A stretch of DNA of 64,000 nt from the NCBI GenBank assembly GCA_938038445.1, contig CALHRZ010000004.1:62001-126000 (forward strand), in the 5' to 3' direction. This DNA comes from an uncultured bacterium. Its GTDB lineage: Bacteria; Verrucomicrobiota; Kiritimatiellia; CAIKKV01. Below are positions 61,059 through 64,000 of this stretch, piece by piece. Within the stretch, counting starts at the first letter, position 1. Each line of letters starts with the position of its first letter. A program made the position numbers and the translations under genes. The notes under the pieces are model-generated. The model worked only from the letters and a program-made list of their open reading frames with translations, was not told the DNA's origin and searched no databases.

Positions 61059-63152
61059 TCAATCCATGAAAAGCATTTCCGCGTAGGAGGGGAGCGGCCA
61101 ACGCGAAGCCGGCACGAGACCTTCCAGAGCATCTGCGGCGGTTCGCAGGTTCGCCAGAAGACCGATTTTGGCGGCGCCTTCCCCTTGGAGACCCTGTTCG
61201 AGCGCCTGGATGGCGGCATAGAAGGCGTTGAAGGCGCCGCTGACTTCGGCCAGCGTGGATCGGGCGGCTGTGGCATTTGCACCCGTCGTTTCGAGGGACG
61301 TGACGGATTGGGCCAATTCGGCCTGCCAGGCCAGGGCGGCCGGGGCGATCATGGTGCGGGCCATCTGAAGAGCGCAGCGGGCTTCGATCCCCACTTGTCG
61401 TTCGTACTGCTCACGATAGACCTCGTAACGGGATTGAAGCTCGGTTTCGCTGAGCACGCCGTAACGGGCGAAGAGCCGTTTGGCTTTTGGGGTTGTGAGG
61501 GCTTCGAGGGACTCCGGAGTTGTGCGCAGGTTGGGGAGGCCGCGCCGCTCGGCTTCGGCTCGCCATTCGGCGGTGTAGTTATCGCCGTTGTAGATGATCC
61601 GCTTGTGGGCGGCGATCAGTTCCCGGAGTGTTTCCTGGAGGGCTTCATGGAAGGCGCGGCCTTCTGCGACGGCTTTTTCAAGACGCGTGCAGATCATATC
61701 CAGGGATTCGGCTGTGATGGTGTTCATCACGACATTGGGCCCGGCGCAACTTTGCCGGGACCCAACCGCGCGGAATTCAAACTTGTTACCGGTGAAGGCA
61801 AAGGGGGACGTGCGGTTACGATCCGTAGCATGTCGGGGCAGCCGGGGGAGGGAGGAAACGCCAAGCTCGATGAATCCGCCCTTGCGAAGGCGGCCGGTGC
61901 AGCCGGTTTCGATTTGCGCCAGGATATCGGTCAATTGTTCTCCCAGGTAGATCGAGACAATGGCCGGTGGCGCTTCGTTGGCACCCAGTCGGTGGTCGTT
62001 TCCCGCGGACGCGACGGAGGCGCGGAGGATATCGGCGTGGAGGTCCACGGCACGAAGAAGGGCCACGAGAAGGGTGAGGAATTTTGCATTTTCCGCTGGA
62101 TTATCGCCCGGGGAAAGCCAGTTCTTGCCGTCTGGGCCGCGAATGGACCAGTTGTTGTGCTTGCCCGAGCCGTTAACACCGGCAAAGGGTTTTTCATGGA
62201 GAAGACAGACCAACCCGTGTTTTTCGGCAATTCGCTGGAGGACCTCCATGGTGAGCATGTTATGATCCACCGCAAGGTTGAGATTTTCGAAGGTAGGCGC
62301 CAGTTCGAACTGGGCGGGGCAGACTTCGTTGTGTCGGGTTTTCGCGGGGATTCCGAGCCGCCACAATTCCTGGTCCAACTCGGTCATGAAGTCCATGACC
62401 CGCGTGCGAATTGCCCCGAAGTAGTGGTCTTCGAGTTGCTGGTGTTTGGCGGGGGCGCGGCCGAAAAGCGTTCGACCGGTCTGGAGCAAATCGAGCCGTT
62501 TAGCGACAAAACGCCGGTCCACCAGGAAGTACTCCTGTTCCGGCCCCAGTGTGACGTACGCCCGTTTTCCCTCCACCTCGAGGCCGAAGAGCCGACCGAG
62601 GCGGCACACCTGCAGGGAAAGGGCTTCCATCGAGCGGAGAAGAGGCGTTTTTTTGTCGAGCGCTTCGCCGTTCCAGCCGCAAAAGACCGTAGGGATGCAC
62701 AGCACGGCGCCGTCTTTGCACTCCTTGACAAACGCGGGGCTGGTAGGGTCCCAGGCCGTGTAGCCACGCGCTTCGAACGTTGCGCGAAGGCCTCCGGAGG
62801 GGAAACTGGAGGCATCGGGTTCTCCCTGGATCAGTTCCTGACCGGAGAACTGCATCAGTGCGCCCCCTTCGGCATCGGGGGTCAGGAAGGATTCATGTTT
62901 TTCCGCTGTGGCACCGGTAAGGGGCTGGAACCAGTGCGTGAAGTGAGTCGCGCCCTTTTCCAGCGCCCAGGTTTTCATGGCATCGGCCACCTCGTCCGCG
63001 ATTTGCGGGTCGAGGGGAGTTCCCGATACGATGGTGTCCCTCAGAGACGTGTAAGCTTTTTCGGAAAGGTAGTTCCGCATTGTCAGGAGACTGAACACGT
63101 TTTCACCGAACCGATCGGGGATGGCTTGCGGTGTGCGGGTCATGTCGCTCAT
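61059..63152 (-). CDS. glnN: Type III glutamine synthetase
   Basis: 697 residues from the ATG at 63152 (another ATG three codons later is possible; the Shine-Dalgarno is poor). GSIII features are the length, the N-terminal GENVFSLLTMRNYLSEKAYT, the catalytic LGPEQEYFLVDRR, the ATP region GVNGSGKHNNWSI, and NRTSPFAFTGNKFEFRAVGS with its conserved Arg and Glu residues. It forms glutamine from glutamate, ammonia and ATP. GSIII lacks the adenylylation site of GSI, so control is probably transcriptional. It is the first gene of the operon and has a sigma-54-like element just upstream. No amt, glnK or ntrC gene is visible. Confidence 0.95.
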   Translation of the reverse strand: MSDMTRTPQAIPDRFGENVFSLLTMRNYLSEKAYTSLRDTIVSGTPLDPQIADEVADAMKTWALEKGATHFTHWFQPLTGATAEKHESFLTPDAEGGALMQFSGQELIQGEPDASSFPSGGLRATFEARGYTAWDPTSPAFVKECKDGAVLCIPTVFCGWNGEALDKKTPLLRSMEALSLQVCRLGRLFGLEVEGKRAYVTLGPEQEYFLVDRRFVAKRLDLLQTGRTLFGRAPAKHQQLEDHYFGAIRTRVMDFMTELDQELWRLGIPAKTRHNEVCPAQFELAPTFENLNLAVDHNMLTMEVLQRIAEKHGLVCLLHEKPFAGVNGSGKHNNWSIRGPDGKNWLSPGDNPAENAKFLTLLVALLRAVDLHADILRASVASAGNDHRLGANEAPPAIVSIYLGEQLTDILAQIETGCTGRLRKGGFIELGVSSLPRLPRHATDRNRTSPFAFTGNKFEFRAVGSRQSCAGPNVVMNTITAESLDMICTRLEKAVAEGRAFHEALQETLRELIAAHKRIIYNGDNYTAEWRAEAERRGLPNLRTTPESLEALTTPKAKRLFARYGVLSETELQSRYEVYREQYERQVGIEARCALQMARTMIAPAALAWQAELAQSVTSLETTGANATAARSTLAEVSGAFNAFYAAIQALEQGLQGEGAAKIGLLANLRTAADALEGLVPASRWPLPSYAEMLFMD

Positions 63153-63191
63153 GGAGGGTCTCGCTTTGTGTGCTTCACTGCTGTCCCAAAC

Positions 63192-63207
63192 AGCAGGAAG
63201 AATGCCA
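63192..63207 (-). promoter_or_regulatory. Sigma-54-like -24/-12 promoter ahead of glnN
   Basis: Minus strand TGGCATTCTTCCTGCT: the invariant GG and GC are separated by exactly ten bases, TGGCA is a perfect -24 core and TGC matches the -12. Transcription would start near 63182, about 30 bases before the ATG. It lies in a 264-base gap with divergent genes, leaving room for an enhancer. Confidence 0.5.
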
Positions 63208-63416
63208 ACTTTCCAAATGATGAGAAACCCACACATGCGGGTGCAAATTGAAACGGTCTGAAATGACAAAAGTGTTTGAGCGCATCGCCCGAAATTACAA
63301 AATTGTTAAGAGGGGGGCGTGGCGACTGAAAAAAGGGGGGTGATATTTTCGCGAGGTTGGGGAAAACGAAAACGATTTTTTTTGAACAATCGTACGCTTG
63401 ATCAACAGGAGGTGAA

Positions 63417-64000
63417 GTGGTTTATTGTGTTCCAATGCCATGTGATTCGGATCGGTTGATTCTGGTGACGGAGTCCCAATATATAAAAGGAGAGACGGTT
63501 TTTACGCGGACTCCGAAGGGTTGGGTGTGCTGCGGCGCGCCTGCCGAAGAAACAATGTTGGCGAAGGCGTGCAGACGCGAGAAGCCCTTTGCCGTCATCG
63601 TGGGGGTGGAACCCTATCGGGGGCCGTTGTATGAATCGTTGCCTCGGGGGGGCGTTATTGCTCGTTTTGGAGTCGGGCATGATGGAATAGACAAAGCGCT
63701 TGCCACTCGGTTTGGCTTGTTCTGTACGAACACGCCCGGAGTGCTGGAAGATTCGGTGGCCGAGCATACGCTGGGTTTGTTGCTCACGGCGGTGCGGGGG
63801 ATAGCCCGAGCCGATGAAGCGTTACGGCGCGGAGAATGGATCTCGAGCGGGGGGTTAGAACTGCGCGGGAAAACATTGGCGGTCATCGGCTGTGGGCGGA
63901 TTGGAAGCCGGGTGGCTCGGATGGCCTCGGCCGGTTTCGGCATGCGGGCGATCGGCTGCCGGGCTCCTCTTGGAGGGTCGGATCCGATCGTGGGGTTTGA
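63417..64000 (+). CDS. D-isomer-specific 2-hydroxyacid dehydrogenase (3' end cut off)
   Basis: The frame is open from the GTG at 63417, four bases after AGGAGG, to the window edge; an ATG six codons later is possible. About 194 residues are visible. The catalytic-domain part shows ARFGVGHDGIDKALATR and TNTPGVLEDSVAEHTLGLLL, and the NAD-binding fold begins with LRGKTLAVIGCGRIGSRVAR, the glycine motif of this superfamily. It reduces or oxidises a 2-keto/2-hydroxy acid; relatives include phosphoglycerate, glyoxylate and sugar-acid dehydrogenases. The catalytic Arg/Glu/His are mostly beyond the edge. Divergent from glnN. Confidence 0.88.
   Translation, partial: MVYCVPMPCDSDRLILVTESQYIKGETVFTRTPKGWVCCGAPAEETMLAKACRREKPFAVIVGVEPYRGPLYESLPRGGVIARFGVGHDGIDKALATRFGLFCTNTPGVLEDSVAEHTLGLLLTAVRGIARADEALRRGEWISSGGLELRGKTLAVIGCGRIGSRVARMASAGFGMRAIGCRAPLGGSDPIVGF

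Noticed and set aside
60750-63251. Open frame of 833 codons on the plus strand opposite glnN
   Set aside because: It mirrors the codon bias of glnN and its product has no recognisable motif. Similar long shadows lie opposite PFK2, the MoxR/DUF58 genes and the giant protein.
1-64000. tRNA, rRNA, CRISPR, transposase, integrase or attachment sites
   Set aside because: None seen on either strand; the gaps are short and explained by promoters.

Overview
The window is about 60% G+C and densely coded, with no gap over 300 bases. It carries no rRNA, tRNA, CRISPR array, insertion sequence or phage gene that I can see. The gene content suggests a Gram-negative heterotroph of the PVC group (Verrucomicrobiota/Kiritimatiellota-like) that lives on plant or algal polysaccharides. 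The reasons are a MoxR/DUF58/BatA/VWA/DUF4175-like operon, secreted beta-strand-repeat proteins, GntR-LacI hybrid regulators, type III glutamine synthetase, PPi-type phosphofructokinases and very large secreted carbohydrate-active proteins. The taxonomic guess is inference from gene content, not from a marker gene.

Layout. (1) 1-9918: a cut-off GntR-type regulator, a secreted beta-solenoid protein and an AraC regulator read leftwards. Divergent from AraC is a PcRGLX/YetA-like (PL26-type) gene, followed by two different PPi-type phosphofructokinase genes and a uroporphyrinogen-decarboxylase-family gene. (2) 10053-30821: one almost gap-free rightward series. It begins with a secreted propeller protein, then a MoxR ATPase, DUF58 protein, BatA-like and VWA membrane proteins, a 1466-residue DUF4175-like membrane protein and a secreted terpene-cyclase-fold protein. 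It runs on, with overlapping or nearly touching genes, into a CBM9/GH123-like enzyme, a tandem copy of that enzyme lacking its presumed catalytic part, a MORN-repeat protein and a GntR-LacI regulator. (3) 30905-42408, leftward: a LacI regulator, a second secreted beta-solenoid protein, an oligogalacturonate-lyase-like propeller and a 2287-residue multidomain secreted protein. (4) 42548-45967, rightward: a secreted glycosidase-like protein whose promoter shares paired operators with lacI, then a thioredoxin-type arsenate reductase. (5) 45989-63152, leftward: a tagaturonate epimerase gene (uxaE) with its own promoter, downstream of a seven-gene operon. (6) 63417-64000: a cut-off D-2-hydroxyacid dehydrogenase reading rightwards.

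The most striking element is the seven-gene operon at 47608-63152. In transcription order it encodes glutamine synthetase III, glutamate synthase large and small subunits, PurF, CTP synthase, CarB and CarA. Every product makes glutamine or uses its amide nitrogen. Five of the six junctions are 4- or 8-base overlaps and the sixth is a 6-base gap. A sigma-54-like -24/-12 element lies just upstream. The whole looks like one nitrogen-controlled unit for ammonia assimilation and amide transfer into purines, pyrimidines and arginine.

The second theme is breakdown of pectin-like glycans: PL26-like and PL22-like genes, tagaturonate epimerase, PPi-dependent glycolysis, several uncharacterised glycosidase-like proteins and four sugar-sensor-type regulators within 43 kb.
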